Source: an uncultured Bacteroidales bacterium (lineage in GTDB: Bacteria > Bacteroidota > Bacteroidia > Bacteroidales > Bacteroidaceae). Taken from it: a stretch of DNA of 64,000 nt. Location of the stretch: positions 121,189 through 185,188 of the forward strand of contig CADAGX010000001.1 in the NCBI GenBank assembly GCA_902787575.1, written 5' to 3'. The translations under genes were made by a program, and so were the position numbers. Below are positions 42,158 through 51,323 of this stretch, one piece after another. The notes below the pieces were generated by a model that saw only the letters and a list, made by a program, of their open reading frames with translations, made no database searches and was not told where the DNA came from. The stretch's first letter is position 1. The number at the start of each line of letters is the position of its first letter.

Positions 42158-42739
42158 ATGAAAGATGTGGGAGCAGTAGGCGGTGAGATGATGCGCCGCG
42201 GACGCGTGGAAGTGATTTGCGGGTCGATGTTCTCGGGCAAGACCGAGGAACTGATTCGCCGCTTGCGCCGTGCGCAGTTTGCCCGCCAGCGGGTAGAGAT
42301 TTTCAAGCCCAGCATCGATGTGCGATACAGCGAGCAGGAAGTGGTGAGCCACGAGGGGAACAGCATCACCTCGACGCCCGTGGACTCCTCGGCCAGCATC
42401 CTGCTGATGGGACAGGAGAGCGATGTGGTGGGCATTGACGAGGCGCAATTCTTCGACCCGCACATTGTGGAGGTCTGCAACGAGCTGGCCTCGCGCGGCA
42501 TTCGTGTCATCGTGGCCGGGCTCGACCTCGACTTCAAGGGTCAGCCCTTCGGACCGATGCCGGACCTCTGTGCCATAGCCGACGAGGTGACCAAGGTGCA
42601 TGCCATCTGCGTGCGCTGCGGAGCACTGGCCTACGTGAGCCACCGCATCGTAGCCGGCGAGAAACAGGTGATGCTTGGCGAGAAGCAAGAGTACGAACCG
42701 CTGTGCCGGGAATGCTATAGAAGCCTTGTTAGTGGTTAG
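42158..42739 (+). CDS. tdk: Thymidine kinase (type II)
   Basis: 193 aa. P-loop [15 protein letters not shown] (about residues 22-36), the Walker B-like DEAQFF (about 93-98), the lasso region and a zinc site made of CVRCGALA (about 150-157) and CRECYRS at the end define the TK1-like family. It phosphorylates thymidine with ATP in nucleotide salvage. The start at 42158 is favoured by the -7 box; a start at 42188 (MMRRGRVEV) is possible. The stop codon lies in the first copy of a TTAGTGG heptamer repeat. Confidence 0.95.
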   Translation: MKDVGAVGGEMMRRGRVEVICGSMFSGKTEELIRRLRRAQFARQRVEIFKPSIDVRYSEQEVVSHEGNSITSTPVDSSASILLMGQESDVVGIDEAQFFDPHIVEVCNELASRGIRVIVAGLDLDFKGQPFGPMPDLCAIADEVTKVHAICVRCGALAYVSHRIVAGEKQVMLGEKQEYEPLCRECYRSLVSG

Positions 42740-42808
42740 TGGTTAGTGGTTAGTGGTTAGTGGTTAGCCAAAGTAAACTCTCTCACCTCTCACCTCTCAC
42801 CTCTCACC
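42727..42808. repeat. Two adjacent heptamer microsatellites
   Basis: About five copies of TTAGTGG (about 42729-42768), beginning inside the last codons of tdk, then four copies of CTCTCAC (42781-42808). The rest of the gap up to 42853 has a GTAAATC-type word. They separate tdk from the permease gene. Confidence 0.85.
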
Positions 42809-42853
42809 ATTTTGAAAGAAATCAGTAAATCAGTCAATCCGTAAATCATACAG

Positions 42854-43945
42854 ATGTTCGAGAAAGAGATAACCTTCGACCGCTTCATCCGCGGTTTGAT
42901 TCTGCTGGCTGGCGCACTGGGTGCGGGCTGGCTGCTGAACAGGCTCAGCACGGTGCTGCTGCCGTTCTTCATCGCGTGGCTGCTGGCCTACATGCTCTAC
43001 CCGTTGGTCCGTTTCCTCCAATATCGCTGCCGCCTGCACAGTCGCTTATTGAGCATCTTCGTGGCCGTAGTACTGGTGGTGGCCGCACTGGTGGGACTGC
43101 TGGCACTCGTCATCCCGCCCACAGTGGAAGAGTTCTCGCGCCTGAGCCAGCCTGTCAGCCGTTTCCTGTCCGAGACGCTCGGGCAGTCCGACCTGCCAGC
43201 TCAGATTCAGGAGTTCCTGGGCAAGTATATCAACGACAGCTCGTGGCTCGGGCTGGTGCAGCAGAGCAGCTTCATGGAGGCCGTGCAGGGCGTGCTCGTG
43301 CAGCTGTGGACCTTTATTGCCGGCACCATCAACTTTGTAGTGGGCCTGCTTGGCTTCTTCATCGTGTTGCTCTACATGTTTTTCATTCTCTCGGACTATG
43401 AAAACATCTCCAACGGGTGGGCAAAGCTCATTCCGGAAGCCCAGCGGCCCGTGGCCACCATGGTGGTGCAGGACGTCAAGGAGGGCATGAATGCCTACTT
43501 CCGCGGCCAGTCGCTCATAGCACTCTGTGTGGGCATCCTCTTCAGCATCGGTTTCCTCATCATCGACCTTCCGCTGGCCATCGGTCTCGGCCTCTTCATC
43601 GGATTGCTCAACATGGTGCCCTATCTGCAGGTCGTAGGCCTCATCCCCACGGTCCTGCTGGCCATGCTCAAGGCCAGCGAGACGGGCCAGAGTTTCTGGC
43701 TCATCCTGCTCTCAGCGCTCGCCGTCTTTGCCGTGGTGCAAACCATACAGGACATGTTCCTCACGCCCCGCATCATGGGCCATGTGATGGGGCTCAACCC
43801 AGCCGTCATCCTGCTCAGCCTCTCAGTCTGGGGCAGCCTCCTGGGCTTCATCGGGCTCATCATAGCCCTACCGCTCACCACACTCTGTCTCTCGTATTAC
43901 AGACGCTACGTGCTGAAGGAGAAGAAAGCCTCACCCCCGGCCTAG
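42854..43945 (+). CDS. AI-2E family transporter (PerM-like)
   Basis: 363 aa with about eight transmembrane segments (LILLAGALGAGWLLNRLSTVLLPFFIAWLLAYMLYPL at the N terminus, then VVLVVAALVGLLALVIPP, LLGFFIVLLYMFFILSDYE, SLIALCVGILFSIGFLIIDLPLAIGLGLFIGLLNMVPYLQ). The family (PF01594) motif GLFIGLLNMVPYLQVVG and the final MGHVMGLNPAVILLSLSVWGSLLGFIGLIIALPLTTL are clear. Members move small molecules or sodium/protons across the inner membrane; autoinducer-2 export is shown only for a few. Substrate unknown. It lies downstream of tdk with a microsatellite between them and may share its transcript. Confidence 0.9.
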   Translation: MFEKEITFDRFIRGLILLAGALGAGWLLNRLSTVLLPFFIAWLLAYMLYPLVRFLQYRCRLHSRLLSIFVAVVLVVAALVGLLALVIPPTVEEFSRLSQPVSRFLSETLGQSDLPAQIQEFLGKYINDSSWLGLVQQSSFMEAVQGVLVQLWTFIAGTINFVVGLLGFFIVLLYMFFILSDYENISNGWAKLIPEAQRPVATMVVQDVKEGMNAYFRGQSLIALCVGILFSIGFLIIDLPLAIGLGLFIGLLNMVPYLQVVGLIPTVLLAMLKASETGQSFWLILLSALAVFAVVQTIQDMFLTPRIMGHVMGLNPAVILLSLSVWGSLLGFIGLIIALPLTTLCLSYYRRYVLKEKKASPPA

Positions 43946-43950
43946 AACAT

Positions 43951-44110
43951 CTTCGGGCTAAGCCCTCACCAATCGCTTGAACGCATAACGCGCGATTGCT
44001 CCGAGGAGAGGGGGCGTAACAAAATTGCTAATTACTCCCCTCCTCGCTTCTCCCTCCCCTCGTGGGAGGGTAAGGGGAGGGGGCTTGAGCATAACGCGCG
44101 ATTGCCCTGC
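43951..44110. repeat. Dispersed GCGCGATTGC element and C/G-rich inverted repeat
   Basis: The 43946-44189 gap holds TTCGGGCTAAGCCCTCACC then CAATCGCTTGAACGCATAAC and GCGCGATTGC (43951-43998; CAATCGC pairs with GCGATTG), nearly repeated at 61712-61760. A C/G-rich inverted repeat follows (44038-44084) and a partial second GCATAACGCGCGATTGCCCTG (about 44090-44110). No gene is seen. Confidence 0.7.
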
Positions 44111-44189
44111 CTAAGCGAAGTGGCAGCATATTACAGCCGTGCCAACGAAAAAAAGCAGCGAAAAACTTGGCAGTGAACGAAAAAGTGCG

Positions 44190-44198
44190 TACCTTTGC
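44190..44198 (+). promoter_or_regulatory. -7 box of tRNA-Lys
   Basis: TACCTTTGC, 38 bp upstream of the tRNA. Confidence 0.65.
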
Positions 44199-44235
44199 AG
44201 CCGCTAATGGGCAATATCCCGTAGCACATTTGGCT

Positions 44236-44308
44236 GACTCGCTAGCTCAGTTGGTAGAGCATCACACTTTTAATGTGGGGGTCTTGGGTTCGAGCCCCAA
44301 GCGGGTTA
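44236..44308 (+). tRNA. tRNA-Lys (anticodon TTT)
   Basis: 73 nt cloverleaf: acceptor GACTCGC (44236-44242) with GCGGGTT (44301-44307), D arm GCTC/GAGC, anticodon stem TCACA/TGTGG around loop CTTTTAA (anticodon TTT), T arm TTGGG/CCCAA with TTCGAGC, discriminator A at 44308. CCA is not encoded. Confidence 0.95.
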
Positions 44309-44335
44309 CAGCAGCAGGCCACGGCCTGAAGACAA

Positions 44336-44373
44336 GGAAGCCTCTCTGAAACGGGAGGCTTCCTTCGTTTTTT
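44336..44373 (+). terminator. Terminator of tRNA-Lys
   Basis: GGAAGCCTC (44336-44344) pairs with GAGGCTTCC (44355-44363), followed by TTCGTTTTTT. Confidence 0.85.
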
Positions 44374-44401
44374 CACGCGAAAGATGAGACGCGTGGTAAA
44401 A

Positions 44402-44449
44402 TGCATTTTTGCATTTTTGCATTTTTGCATTTTTGCATTTGCATTTTTA
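44402..44449. repeat. GCATTTTT microsatellite
   Basis: About six tandem copies of an 8-mer GCATTTTT (one shortened), just upstream of the lplA promoter; expansion or contraction could change the promoter setting. Confidence 0.85.
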
Positions 44450-44492
44450 CCATAATTCTGCGCAATAATTTCCTTATGTCAGCAAATTGTTC

Positions 44493-44501
44493 TATTTTTG
44501 T
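44493..44501 (+). promoter_or_regulatory. -7 box of the lplA-gcv operon
   Basis: TATTTTTGT; transcription from about 44508 excludes the ATG at 44487 and supports the start at 44523. Confidence 0.7.
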
Positions 44502-44522
44502 AGGGAAGTAACCCCGAAAAGG

Positions 44523-45497
44523 ATGAAATACCTGCACGTGCCCGACAGCAAACCTCGCATTTTGCCATTCTATCTGGCCATGGAGGAATATGCGGCGCGC
44601 GAGTTGCAGGAGGACGTATTCTTCGCCTGGCAGGTGGAACCGACGGTTATCTTCGGCCGCCATCAGGTGATGGGCAGCGAGGTGGACGTGGACTACTGCC
44701 GCCGACACGGCATCGCGTTCTACAGGCGTCGCAGCGGCGGCGGCTGTGTGTATGCCGACCGCGACAACCTGATGATGAGCTGCGTGACGCAGAGCGGCGA
44801 GGTGGAGCAGGTGTTTGCCCGATACACGGCACGCGTGGTGCAAATGTTGCGCAGTCTGGGACTGGATGCCACGGCCAGCCAGCGAAACGACATCCTGATA
44901 GGCGGGCGCAAGGTGAGCGGCAACGCGTTCTACCAGACGGCAGGGCGATGCATCGTACACGGCACGATGCTCTTCGACACAAACATGGAGCACATGCTGG
45001 GCGCTCTGACCCCGCCCGCGGACAAACTGAAGAGCAAGGGTGTGGCATCGGTGCGCAGCCGAATCACCACGTTGCGCGAGCACCTGGACATCGGTCTGGA
45101 GGCGTTCAAACGCCACGTTCGCGAGACGATGTGCGACGGCGACCTGCGACTGGGCCCGGAGGAGGTGGGCGAGATAGAACGCCTCGCGCAGGCGTATCTG
45201 GACCCGCAATTCCTGCAGGGAAACGACCCACACCACACGGTGGAGCATGCCAGGCGCATAGAGGGCGTGGGGCTGCTGGGCGTGAGCCTCGACCTGCGGC
45301 ACGGGTGCATCGCCGACTTACGGCTGACGGGCGACTTCCTGCCGCTCTGCGATGCCCGCGAGGCGATGCTCGAGAGGCTGCGAGGCGTACGACCCGAGGC
45401 AAAGGAGCTGGGCCGTGCGCTGGAGGGCTGCGACGCGGGGCGCTGGATACTGAACCTCGGGAACCGAGAACTGATATCACTCTTAAACTACTATTAA
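44523..45497 (+). CDS. lplA: Lipoate-protein ligase A
   Basis: 324 aa from ATG 44523. LplA activates free lipoate with ATP and joins it to the lysine of lipoyl domains. Diagnostic motif RRRSGGGCVYADRDNLMMSC (about residues 61-80), then QRNDILIGGRKVSGNAFYQTAGR with the lipoyl-AMP binding Lys in GRKVSG, and the HGTMLFDTNM block. The C-terminal accessory domain is present (about residues 240-324). As the first gene of an operon encoding all glycine-cleavage proteins, its main target must be the GcvH made from the same transcript; this gives the cell a closed lipoylation route dependent on lipoate uptake. Confidence 0.95.
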   Translation: MKYLHVPDSKPRILPFYLAMEEYAARELQEDVFFAWQVEPTVIFGRHQVMGSEVDVDYCRRHGIAFYRRRSGGGCVYADRDNLMMSCVTQSGEVEQVFARYTARVVQMLRSLGLDATASQRNDILIGGRKVSGNAFYQTAGRCIVHGTMLFDTNMEHMLGALTPPADKLKSKGVASVRSRITTLREHLDIGLEAFKRHVRETMCDGDLRLGPEEVGEIERLAQAYLDPQFLQGNDPHHTVEHARRIEGVGLLGVSLDLRHGCIADLRLTGDFLPLCDAREAMLERLRGVRPEAKELGRALEGCDAGRWILNLGNRELISLLNYY

Positions 45498-45512
45498 ACA
45501 ACCGACAAAACA

Positions 45513-46610
45513 ATGACAGAGGAAATCAAAAAAACGTGCCTACACGACAGACACGTGGCGCTGGGCGCACTTATGTCGCCTTTTGCAGGCTACGACATGC
45601 CCATACAGTACACAGACATTGTGGCAGAACACAATGCAGTGCGACGCGAGGTGGGAATCTTTGACGTCTCGCACATGGGCGAAGTGGAGGTGAAGGGCAA
45701 AGAGGCGGCCGCCTTCGTGAACCATATTTTCACAAACGACATCCGAGACATCGAGGACGGGCAAATCCTCTATGGCATGATGCTCTATCCCGATGGCGGC
45801 ACGGTGGACGACTTGCTGGTCTATCGCGTGGCGACGGACTGCTACTTGCTGGTCATCAATGCCGCAAACATCGAAAAGGACGTGGCTTGGATAAGGCAGC
45901 ACGCTGCGAAATTCGACGTGACAATCGACCATCAGAGCGAACGCTACGGCCAGATAGCCATACAGGGACCGAAGGCCGAGAAGACGATGAACGAGGTGCT
46001 GGGAATAGAGACCAAGGGGATGACGTTCTACACCTTCCGCGAAATGGACTTGGCGGGCGAGACCATCATAGTAAGCCGCACGGGCTACACGGGCGAAGAC
46101 GGTTTTGAGGTGTACGCCTCGCCAGTCCTCACCTGCCGGATGTGGGACAAATGCATCGAGGCTGGCATACAGCCCTGCGGACTGGGGTGCCGCGACACAC
46201 TGCGCTTCGAAGCTGGATTGCCGCTCTATGGCGACGAGCTGACGGCCGAGATTTCGCCCATCGCTGCCACACTGGGCATGTTTGTGAAGCTCGACAAGGA
46301 GGACTTCATCGGCAAGGAGGCCTGTGCACGGCAAAAGGCAGAGGGCACACCACAGAAACTCGTCGGACTGGAACTGCAGGACAGAGCCATACCGCGCCAC
46401 GGATACGAAGTGCTGGACGGCGAAAAGGTGGTGGGACACGTCACCACGGGCTACCACAGCATCACGCTAGACCGCAGCATCGCCTTTGCAATGGTGGACC
46501 GCGAGGTGGCCGCACTGGGCACCAAACTGAGCGTGCGGATACGCAAGAAGGTTTTTCCGGCCACCGTGGTGAAGAAACGTTTCTACACGCCAAACTACAA
46601 AAAGAATTAA
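45513..46610 (+). CDS. gcvT: Aminomethyltransferase, glycine cleavage T-protein
   Basis: 365 aa, usual length. It takes the aminomethyl group from lipoylated GcvH and gives 5,10-methylene-THF and ammonia. Motifs: MPIQYTDIVAEHNAVRREVGIFDVSHMGEVEVKG near the N terminus, GQIAIQGPKAEK, SRTGYTGEDGFEVY (about 185-198) and GLGCRDTLRFEAGLPLYG (about 226-243), all typical of folate-dependent GcvT. The C-terminal barrel ends KKRFYTPNYKK. It lies 15 bp after lplA and 39 bp before gcvH, all in one direction. Confidence 0.97.
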   Translation: MTEEIKKTCLHDRHVALGALMSPFAGYDMPIQYTDIVAEHNAVRREVGIFDVSHMGEVEVKGKEAAAFVNHIFTNDIRDIEDGQILYGMMLYPDGGTVDDLLVYRVATDCYLLVINAANIEKDVAWIRQHAAKFDVTIDHQSERYGQIAIQGPKAEKTMNEVLGIETKGMTFYTFREMDLAGETIIVSRTGYTGEDGFEVYASPVLTCRMWDKCIEAGIQPCGLGCRDTLRFEAGLPLYGDELTAEISPIAATLGMFVKLDKEDFIGKEACARQKAEGTPQKLVGLELQDRAIPRHGYEVLDGEKVVGHVTTGYHSITLDRSIAFAMVDREVAALGTKLSVRIRKKVFPATVVKKRFYTPNYKKN

Positions 46611-46649
46611 CGAACCAGAAAACTTACAAACTTACAAAACCCAATAACT

Positions 46650-47030
46650 ATGAGCAAAATTATGGACGGACTCTATTACAGCGAGTCGCACGAGTACGTA
46701 AAGGTGGAAGGCAACCTCGGTTTTATCGGCATCACAGACTACGCACAGCAGCAACTGGGCAACGTAGTGTATGTAGACATGCCCGAAGTGGATGACGAAG
46801 TGACGGCAGGCGAAGAGTTCGGAGCCGTGGAAAGTGTGAAGGCAGCCAGCGACTTGATTTCACCCGTCAGTGGAACCGTGGTGGAAGGGAACGAGGCGCT
46901 CGAAGACGAACCGGGACTGGTGAACAAAGACGCCTTCGCCAACTGGATAATCAAAGTGGAGATGAGCAACACGGACGAGCTGGCAAACCTAATGGACGCT
47001 GCCGCCTACAAAGCGATGATTGGCGAATAA
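46650..47030 (+). CDS. gcvH: Glycine cleavage H-protein
   Basis: 126 aa. The lipoyl carrier of the glycine cleavage complex. The lipoylation site is the Lys in EFGAVESVKAASDLISPVSG (about residue 65). Start and end match the family (GLYYSESHEYVKVEGNLGFIGITDYAQQQLG; ANLMDAAAYKAMIGE). It lies between gcvT and gcvPA, the usual T-H-P order, and is the expected substrate of LplA encoded two genes upstream. Confidence 0.97.
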   Translation: MSKIMDGLYYSESHEYVKVEGNLGFIGITDYAQQQLGNVVYVDMPEVDDEVTAGEEFGAVESVKAASDLISPVSGTVVEGNEALEDEPGLVNKDAFANWIIKVEMSNTDELANLMDAAAYKAMIGE

Positions 47031-47057
47031 CAAATTGTAAATCCGTAAATCAAACCG

Positions 47058-48410
47058 ATGGCATTCAAATATTTTCCGCACACAGACGAGGAAGTGAGCC
47101 AGATGCTCGAGCGAATCGGCGCGAAGTCGCTCGCTGACCTCTATAGTGACGTGCCGCAGGAGCTGCAGCAGAAGGCAGAGTACCAGATTCCTGAGGCAAT
47201 GAGCGAGATGGAGGTGCGCCGCTTCTTCAACAAACTGGGCATGCAGAACATCACGCTGCGCTCTTTCCTCGGAGCCGGCTACTACGACCACTACAGCCCG
47301 GCCGTGGCACAGAGCATCATACACCGCAGCGAGTTCCTAACAGCCTACACCCCGTATCAGGCCGAAATCTCGCAGGGCACGCTGCAGTACATCTTCGAAT
47401 ATCAGAGCATGATGGCCGAACTTACAGGCATGGAAGTGAGCAACGCCTCGATGTACGACGGCACGACTGCCACGGCAGAAGCCATGATGATGGCCGTGGC
47501 AGCAGCAAAGAAGCGCAGTCGAGTGCTGATAAGCGACACCATCAATCCTTTCGTCTTGCGCGTCGTAAAGACATACGCAAAATATCAGGGCATTCAGGTG
47601 GACATGATTCCGGCCAAAGACGGCGAGACGGACCACGAGGCGCTAAAGGCCGAACTGGAGAAAGAAGATGTGGCCGGAGTAATCGTGGCCACGCCGAATT
47701 TCTATGGCATCGTGGAAGACTACACAGGCGTGGCCGACTTGTGCCACGAACATAAGGCGCTGTTCATCATCCACTGCGTGGCCACGGCCCTGAGCGTCGT
47801 GCGGACACCCGGCGAATGGGGTGCCGACATTGCAGTGGGTGACGGCCAGAGCCTGGGCATCCCGCTCAGCTACGGCGGTCCTTACGTAGGCTTCCTCTGC
47901 ACCAGCAAGAAGCTAATCCGCAAGATGCCCGGTCGCATCGTTGGCGCCACCCGCGATGCCGACGGCAAACGGGCATTCGTGCTCACCCTGCAAGCGCGAG
48001 AGCAGCACATCCGACGCGAAAAAGCCACCAGCAACATCTGCTCCAACCAGAGTCTCATGGCACTGTACGTGACGGTTTACATGAGCCTCATGGGTGCGAA
48101 AGGGCTGAGAGAAGTAAACGCAACAAGTTACAGCATGGCTCACTATCTGGCAGAAGTGCTCACTTCGACCGGACTTTTCGAAATGGCATACCCTGGAAAA
48201 CCATTCCTCTGCGAGTTCGCCGTGAAAACAAAGCTCGACATCGAACAGCTGCAAGCGTTCTGCAACAGCCAGTTCATGCAGTGCGGCCTAAAGATTGCCG
48301 ACAACACGCTGCTGCTGGCCGTCACCGAAACGTATAGCCGCGAGGATTGCGACAATCTGGTGGAGGCATGTGTAACCTTTAACAAAGAACAGGAGGGCTG
48401 CAAGCTATGA
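47058..48410 (+). CDS. gcvPA: Glycine dehydrogenase (decarboxylating) subunit 1
   Basis: 450 aa, the N-terminal half of the P-protein in its split form. Residues MAFKYFPHTDEEVSQMLERIGAKSLADLYSDVP and the block FLGAGYYDHYSPAVAQSIIHRSEFLTAYTPYQAEISQGTLQYIFEYQSMMAELTGM are characteristic. It forms a heterotetramer with GcvPB and decarboxylates glycine. A single-chain GcvP is found in many bacteria; the two-gene arrangement is frequent in Firmicutes, Thermus and some Prevotella-like Bacteroidales, whereas many Bacteroides carry one long gene. Its last 4 bases overlap gcvPB (ATGA), so translation is coupled. Confidence 0.95.
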   Translation: MAFKYFPHTDEEVSQMLERIGAKSLADLYSDVPQELQQKAEYQIPEAMSEMEVRRFFNKLGMQNITLRSFLGAGYYDHYSPAVAQSIIHRSEFLTAYTPYQAEISQGTLQYIFEYQSMMAELTGMEVSNASMYDGTTATAEAMMMAVAAAKKRSRVLISDTINPFVLRVVKTYAKYQGIQVDMIPAKDGETDHEALKAELEKEDVAGVIVATPNFYGIVEDYTGVADLCHEHKALFIIHCVATALSVVRTPGEWGADIAVGDGQSLGIPLSYGGPYVGFLCTSKKLIRKMPGRIVGATRDADGKRAFVLTLQAREQHIRREKATSNICSNQSLMALYVTVYMSLMGAKGLREVNATSYSMAHYLAEVLTSTGLFEMAYPGKPFLCEFAVKTKLDIEQLQAFCNSQFMQCGLKIADNTLLLAVTETYSREDCDNLVEACVTFNKEQEGCKL

Positions 48411-49891
48411 ACAATAAATTCTACGGCAAACTCATATTTGAGTTGTCCCAGACTGGCCGTCAGGCCTATTCCTTGCCGAAAAACGAATGCAGCGAGTACG
48501 CGCTCGCCTGTCTGCCCAGTCACCTGATGCGCCAGCAGGCACCACTGTTGCCCGAGGTGGATGAACTGAGCGTGGTGCGCCACTACATTAACATGAGCAA
48601 CAACAATTTTGGCGTGGACACAGGTTTCTATCCGCTGGGCTCCTGCACCATGAAATACAACCCGCGCATCAATGAGGAGGTGGCCACCCACCGCGAATTC
48701 GTCGGACTTCATCCGCTTCAGTGCAGCGAGACGGCACAGGGCGCGCTGGCCGTTTACTATTGCCTGCAGACGTGCCTCGCTGACATCTCGGGGCTGAGCG
48801 AGTTCACGCTGAATCCCTATGCCGGTGCACACGGCGAACTTACCGGCCTGATGATTATGCGCGGCTACCACATGGAACGAGGCGACCTGAAGCGCACAAA
48901 AGTAATCATTCCCGACAGCGCACACGGCACAAACCCCGCCAGTTCGGCTGTCTGCGGTCTCGAAGTCGTTGTCGTGAAGAGCCGTCCCGACGGCACGGTC
49001 GATATTGACGACCTGATGCCTCTGCTCGACGAAACCATAGCCGGCATGATGATGACGAACCCCAACACGCTGGGCATCTTTGAGCACAACATTGGCAAGA
49101 TAGCCAAAGCCGTACACGACTGCGGCGGGCTGATGTATTACGATGGGGCGAATCTGAATCCCATGCTGGGCAAAGTGCGGCCCGGAGACATCGGGTTCGA
49201 CATCATGCACATTAATCTCCACAAGACGTTCTCCACACCTCATGGCGGCGGCGGTCCCGGCAGCGGTCCCGTGGGCGTGCGAGCCGGATTGGAGCATCTG
49301 CTTCCCAATCCACGCGTGGTGAAAGTCAGCGAAGACGGCTTCGAGACGTTCAAACTCCAGTGCAGCGACCAGTCCATCGGCAGCATAAGCGCACACTTGG
49401 GGAACTTTGGCGTAATGCTGCGGGCTCTGGCATACATTCTCACCATGGGACGAGAGCAGCTGAAGTGGGTCGGCCCGCTGGCTACGTTGAATGCCAACTA
49501 CATTAAAGAGTCGCTGAAAGACGTTTTCGAACTGCCAATCAGCGGCGTCTGCAAGCACGAATTTGTTTTCGACGGGCTGAAAGACAAAACCAGCGGCGTA
49601 ACCACACTCGACGTGGCGAAGCGCCTGCTCGACTACGGCTTCCACGCTCCGACCATCTACTTCCCGCTGCTCTTCCACGAGGCGCTGATGATAGAACCGA
49701 CTGAGAACGAAAGCAAACAGACGCTCGACGAGTTCATTCACATCATGCGGCAAATTGCACAAGAGGCGAAGGACGACCCCGAGATGGTGAAGACGGCGCC
49801 GCACAACACGCCGGTTCGTCGGCTCGACGACACGTTGGCGGCCTTGCATCCCGTCGTAACCTGGCGCGAGCTGCAGGCAGAGAATTACTAA
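48407..49891 (+). CDS. gcvPB: Glycine dehydrogenase (decarboxylating) subunit 2
   Basis: 494 aa, C-terminal half of the split P-protein carrying pyridoxal phosphate: MHINLHKTFSTPHGGGGPGSGPVGV (about 266-290) contains the Schiff-base Lys, and GFYPLGSCTMKYNP plus DSAHGTNPASSAVCGLEVV are diagnostic. It overlaps gcvPA by 4 bp and is followed 15 bp later by lpdA. Length and motifs are normal. Confidence 0.97.
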   Translation: MNNKFYGKLIFELSQTGRQAYSLPKNECSEYALACLPSHLMRQQAPLLPEVDELSVVRHYINMSNNNFGVDTGFYPLGSCTMKYNPRINEEVATHREFVGLHPLQCSETAQGALAVYYCLQTCLADISGLSEFTLNPYAGAHGELTGLMIMRGYHMERGDLKRTKVIIPDSAHGTNPASSAVCGLEVVVVKSRPDGTVDIDDLMPLLDETIAGMMMTNPNTLGIFEHNIGKIAKAVHDCGGLMYYDGANLNPMLGKVRPGDIGFDIMHINLHKTFSTPHGGGGPGSGPVGVRAGLEHLLPNPRVVKVSEDGFETFKLQCSDQSIGSISAHLGNFGVMLRALAYILTMGREQLKWVGPLATLNANYIKESLKDVFELPISGVCKHEFVFDGLKDKTSGVTTLDVAKRLLDYGFHAPTIYFPLLFHEALMIEPTENESKQTLDEFIHIMRQIAQEAKDDPEMVKTAPHNTPVRRLDDTLAALHPVVTWRELQAENY

Positions 49892-49906
49892 TACGCAGCA
49901 GACGAC

Positions 49907-51241
49907 ATGTTTGACATCATCATCATAGGAGCAGGCCCCGGCGGCTACGAAACTGCAGCCGAGGCGGCAGCCTTGGGCCAGAACGTCGCCATCATCGAAC
50001 GCGACCAACTGGGCGGCACGTGTCTCAACCGCGGTTGCATCCCCACAAAAGCACTCTGCCGCAGCGCGGAAGTCGTAAGCCTGCTGCGCGAATCGCAAAG
50101 CTGGGGCATCACGGGCGAATATCATTTTGACTACACGCCCGTCTATGCGCGGAAAGAGGAAGTCGTCGAGCAACTGCGCTCGGGCGTGGAGATGCTGATG
50201 AGCGCGCCCGGCATCACACTTATCCGCGGCGAAGCTCGTCTTAAGGATGCTCACACGGTAGAAGTCGGCAACGAGCTGTATCAGGCACGCCACATCATCA
50301 TCGCCACCGGGTCGGCACCGCGCGGGCTCCCGATAGAGGGTGCAGAACTGACCATGACAAGCGACGAAATTCTGGCCATGCAGGAGCTACCGCAAAGCTT
50401 GTGCATCGTAGGCGGCGGCGTTATCGGCATGGAGTTTGCAGCGGCTTTCAGTGCATTTGGCGTGGACGTGACAGTGATAGAATTCTGCAAGGAAATCCTG
50501 CCACCTTTCGACCGCGACATAGCCAAGCGGCTGAAGAGTGTGCTAAGCAAGCGAGGCATCCATTTTATCACAGGTGCGGCCGTCAGCGCCATTGCCGCCA
50601 GTGGAGATACACTCTGTGTCACTTACACGCTGAAAGAGAAGACGCAGAGCATGACGTGCCAGAAAGTGCTGATGTCCGTTGGCCGCCAGCCCGTCTTGCC
50701 CGACGGGCTCGATGCCGTGGGCATTCGCATGAGCCGCCGCGGCATAGAAGTGGACGCGAAGATGCAAACCAGCGTGCCCGGCATCTATGCCATCGGAGAT
50801 GTGAACGGGCTGACGATGCTGGCACATGCTGCCAGTGCACAGGGACGTGTCGCACTAAGCGCCATCACGGGTCGGACTGACGATACGCGCCTTGACATCA
50901 TACCCGCCGCCGTGTTCACCGTTCCCGAACTGGCCGTGGTAGGACTCACGGAGGAGCAGTGCGCCGAGCGCAGTCTCGACGTAAGCGTTCGCAAGGCATT
51001 TTTCCGCAGCAATGGCAAAGCCGTGGCGATGGGCGAGACAGACGGTTTGCTGAAAATGATAGTCGATAATGCCACACGCCGCATTGTGGGCTGCCACATC
51101 TGCGGCGCGCATGCAGCAGACCTCATTCAGGAAGTGGCAACGGCCATGTGTGCCAACGCCACCATCGACCTGTTGGCACGCAGCATCCACGGCCACCCAA
51201 CGCTGGGCGAAGTGGTGCAAGCCGCAGCACGTCAGTTCTGA
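49907..51241 (+). CDS. lpdA: Dihydrolipoyl dehydrogenase (L-protein)
   Basis: 444 aa flavoprotein. FAD motif IIIGAGPGGYETAAEAA at the N terminus, redox disulfide GGTCLNRGCIPTKAL (about residues 37-51), NAD motif VGGGVIGMEFAAAFSAFG (about 168-185) and the C-terminal dimer His-Glu pair in SIHGHPTLGEVV. It reoxidises dihydrolipoyl-GcvH and passes electrons to NAD. A dedicated copy at the end of the gcv operon is consistent with an L-protein serving only glycine cleavage; no other 2-oxoacid dehydrogenase genes are near. A terminator follows. Confidence 0.95.
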   Translation: MFDIIIIGAGPGGYETAAEAAALGQNVAIIERDQLGGTCLNRGCIPTKALCRSAEVVSLLRESQSWGITGEYHFDYTPVYARKEEVVEQLRSGVEMLMSAPGITLIRGEARLKDAHTVEVGNELYQARHIIIATGSAPRGLPIEGAELTMTSDEILAMQELPQSLCIVGGGVIGMEFAAAFSAFGVDVTVIEFCKEILPPFDRDIAKRLKSVLSKRGIHFITGAAVSAIAASGDTLCVTYTLKEKTQSMTCQKVLMSVGRQPVLPDGLDAVGIRMSRRGIEVDAKMQTSVPGIYAIGDVNGLTMLAHAASAQGRVALSAITGRTDDTRLDIIPAAVFTVPELAVVGLTEEQCAERSLDVSVRKAFFRSNGKAVAMGETDGLLKMIVDNATRRIVGCHICGAHAADLIQEVATAMCANATIDLLARSIHGHPTLGEVVQAAARQF

Positions 51242-51252
51242 AAGGAAAAGAA

Positions 51253-51289
51253 GAAAGCCTCCCACCGAACGGGAGGCTTTCACTTTTTT
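51253..51289 (+). terminator. Terminator of the lplA-gcv operon
   Basis: GAAAGCCTCCC (51253-51263) pairs with GGGAGGCTTTC (51271-51281), then ACTTTTTT. Confidence 0.9.
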
Positions 51290-51323
51290 GTATTTCCAAA
51301 GATGAAAAATCCAGTGCCGCGCA

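Noticed and set aside
48143-50293. 716-aa antisense ORF over gcvPA/gcvPB/lpdA
   Set aside because: It spans three well-supported genes on the other strand and shows no domain.
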